NCBI RefSeq assembly: GCF_014199525.1
Contig: NZ_JACHNU010000006.1
Coordinates: 186,001-250,000, forward strand
Direction of reading: 5' to 3'
DNA: 64,000 bases
Origin: Conexibacter arvalis
Lineage (GTDB): Bacteria; Actinomycetota; Thermoleophilia; Solirubrobacterales; Solirubrobacteraceae
The position numbers and the translations under genes are program-made. Positions 62,579 through 64,000 of this stretch are shown here, piece by piece. Below the pieces are notes generated by a model, which did not search any database, had not been told where the DNA came from, and saw only the letters and a list, made by a program, of their open reading frames with translations. Positions within the stretch are counted from its first letter, which is position 1; each line of letters starts with the position of its first letter.

Positions 62579-64000
62579 ATGACCACCGACCCGGACCTCC
62601 AAACCCGCCTCCGCGCCCTCCCCGCCGTCGACCGCCTCGCTGCCGCGATCGCCGGCGGCGCGACGGGCGCGGGCGGCGCGGTGGGCGCGGGCGGCGCGAC
62701 GGGCGCGGGCGGCGCGACGGGCGCGGGCGGCGCGACGGGCGCGGGCGGCGCGACGGGCGCGGGCGGCGCGACGGGCGCGGGCGGCACGGTGGGCGCGACG
62801 GGCGCGGACGGCGCGGTGGGCGCGACGGGCGAGGGCGGCGCGACGGGCGAGGGCGGCGCGACGGGCGCGGCGTCGATGGCCGAGGCGGTTGCGGCGGCGC
62901 GGGCGGTGCTGGACGAGCGGCGGGCCGAGCTGATCGGCGGCGCGCGGGACGAGGTCGATCTCGTCGCGCGGGGGCGCGAGCGGCTGCGGCCGACGCTGCG
63001 GCGCGTGCTGAACGGGACCGGCGTGATCGTCCACACCAACCTCGGACGCGCGCCGCTCGCCGACACGGCCGCCGCCGCGGTCGCCGACGCGGCGCGCGGC
63101 TACGCGAACGTCGAGCTGGAGCTCGACGAGGGCCGGCGCGGCAGCCGCCACGACCACGTCACCGCGCTGCTGCGCGAGCTCACCGGCGCCGAAGACGCGA
63201 TCGCCGTCAACAACGGCGCCGGCGCCGCCCTCCTCGCCCTCGCCACCCTCGCCGCACCGCCCCACACCACTCCCCTCCCCAGCCCGACCGCACCCCCGTC
63301 CCACACCACCTCCCGGGCGGTCGCGGTCTCGCGGGGGCAGCTGGTCGAGATCGGCGGCGGGTTTCGGGTGCCTGACGTGCTCGCGCAGGCTGGGGTGCGG
63401 ATGGTCGAGGTCGGGACGACCAACCGCACCCGGCTCGCCGACTACGAGCAGGCGCTCGCGCCGGTCGCGGCCGGCGGCGGGGGCGCGAGCGCGATCCTGC
63501 GCGTCCACCAATCGAACTTCCGCACCGTCGGCTTCGTCGAGGAGGTCGCGATCGAGGCCCTCTGCGGGCTCGGGGTCCCGGTCGTCGACGACCTCGGCTC
63601 CGGCGCGCTCGCCACCGGTATCGACGCGCTCGCCGACGAGCCGCCGGTCGCCCGCTCGGTCGCCGCCGGCGCCGCGCTCGTCTGCTTCAGCGGCGACAAG
63701 CTGCTCGGCGGACCCCAGGCCGGCATCCTCCTCGGCAGAGCATGGGCGATCGACGCCTGCCGCCGCCACCCGCTCGCCCGCGCGCTGCGCATCGGCCGCC
63801 TCCCGCTCGCCGCGCTCGCCGCGACGCTCGCCCTCTACCGCGACCCCGCCCGCGCCCGCCGCGACGTCCCCGTCCTCGCGATGCTCGACCTCCCACCCAC
63901 CACCCTCCGCGCCCGCGCCGAACGCCTCGCCGCCGCCGCCCGCGAAGCCGGCGCGAGTGGCGCCTCCGACATCGAAGCGACCATCACGCGCCCCGACTCG
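62579..64000 (+). CDS. selA: L-seryl-tRNA(Sec) selenium transferase (3' end outside window)
   Basis: This PLP enzyme converts seryl-tRNA-Sec to selenocysteyl-tRNA-Sec. 474 codons are visible and the reading frame is open to the window end. Start region LRALPAVDRLAAAI matches the family's N-terminal tRNA-binding domain. VLNGTGVIVHTNLGRAPL, VGTTNRTRLADYEQAL and LRVHQSNFRTVGF follow, and the PLP lysine is Lys374 in CFSGDKLLGGPQAGILLG. Residues about 26-98 are an insertion of GGATGA-type repeats that splits the N-terminal domain from MAEAVAAARAVLDERRAEL. A second insert-like stretch (PPHTTPLPSPTAPPSHTT) follows near 223-240. The ATG lies 15 bases after the palindromic repeat. Confidence 0.95.
   Translation, partial: MTTDPDLQTRLRALPAVDRLAAAIAGGATGAGGAVGAGGATGAGGATGAGGATGAGGATGAGGATGAGGTVGATGADGAVGATGEGGATGEGGATGAASMAEAVAAARAVLDERRAELIGGARDEVDLVARGRERLRPTLRRVLNGTGVIVHTNLGRAPLADTAAAAVADAARGYANVELELDEGRRGSRHDHVTALLRELTGAEDAIAVNNGAGAALLALATLAAPPHTTPLPSPTAPPSHTTSRAVAVSRGQLVEIGGGFRVPDVLAQAGVRMVEVGTTNRTRLADYEQALAPVAAGGGGASAILRVHQSNFRTVGFVEEVAIEALCGLGVPVVDDLGSGALATGIDALADEPPVARSVAAGAALVCFSGDKLLGGPQAGILLGRAWAIDACRRHPLARALRIGRLPLAALAATLALYRDPARARRDVPVLAMLDLPPTTLRARAERLAAAAREAGASGASDIEATITRPDS
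62655..62868 (+). repeat. 18-bp tandem repeat within selA
   Basis: About a dozen units of GGCGGCGCGACGGGCGCG, some changed to GTG or GAG variants, encode GGATGA repeats. The unit is a multiple of three, so copy-number change keeps the reading frame. Identical neighbouring units in the left half suggest recent expansion. Confidence 0.85.

Overview
The window is very GC-rich (low-to-mid 70s percent by eye), with GTG and TTG starts, ATGA/GTGA stop-start overlaps and LuxR, TetR, PadR, ArsR, MarR and AraC regulators. This fits a high-GC actinobacterium. The gene mix (cytoplasm-facing selenoprotein formate dehydrogenase, DUF2600 terpene synthase, DUF11/SdrD surface protein) suggests the Thermoleophilia/Solirubrobacterales (Conexibacter-like), but that placement is inference. 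No rRNA, phage or transposase genes were seen. The one RNA gene is tRNA-Sec.

Layout. Bases 1-5060 hold a DUF2243 fragment, a helical hypothetical and a TroABCD-type metal ABC operon. Its third gene fuses a permease to a DtxR-like repressor domain, and a palindrome overlaps the operon promoter. Bases 5100-9300 hold a dispersed palindromic repeat, a MarR gene, tandem repeats, a STAS-like gene and a divergent MFS/TetR pair with operator palindromes. Bases 9306-14700 hold a hypothetical gene and a PadR-ABC-ABC-FtsX operon in which one ATPase is degenerate. Bases 14711-24150 (minus strand) hold an L,D-transpeptidase, a DUF2600 protein, a Tat-DyP peroxidase/beta-helix/lipoprotein operon, and two large LuxR regulators, one with two HTH domains. 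Bases 24434-27994 hold a large SdrD/DUF11 surface protein and its terminator.

Bases 28119-41006 centre on a divergent cluster. Leftward run a peptide-type binding protein, a polysaccharide-deacetylase-fold hydrolase, two C45 amide acyltransferases/hydrolases and an esterase. Rightward run dppBCDF, a TetR and a YtcJ-type amidohydrolase. Together they look like an uptake and breakdown system for N-acylated compounds. Bases 41031-52638 hold an ATP-grasp protein, MMPL/TetR, QOR/AraC, VanW, KatG/Fur and ArsR/SRPBCC pairs.

Bases 52672-64000 are a selenium/formate island. On the minus strand lies a three-subunit formate dehydrogenase whose alpha subunit reads through an in-frame UGA followed by a SECIS hairpin with a GGUCU loop. 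On the plus strand lie a formate/nitrite channel, selD, selC (tRNA-Sec), selB and selA (cut by the window end). The window therefore holds the Sec-specific genes selA-D together with a selenoprotein that needs them. Several repeat elements (54-bp tandem copies of the tRNA 3' end, a 51-bp palindrome in frame inside selB, a Gly-rich 18-bp repeat inside selA) have invaded this locus.
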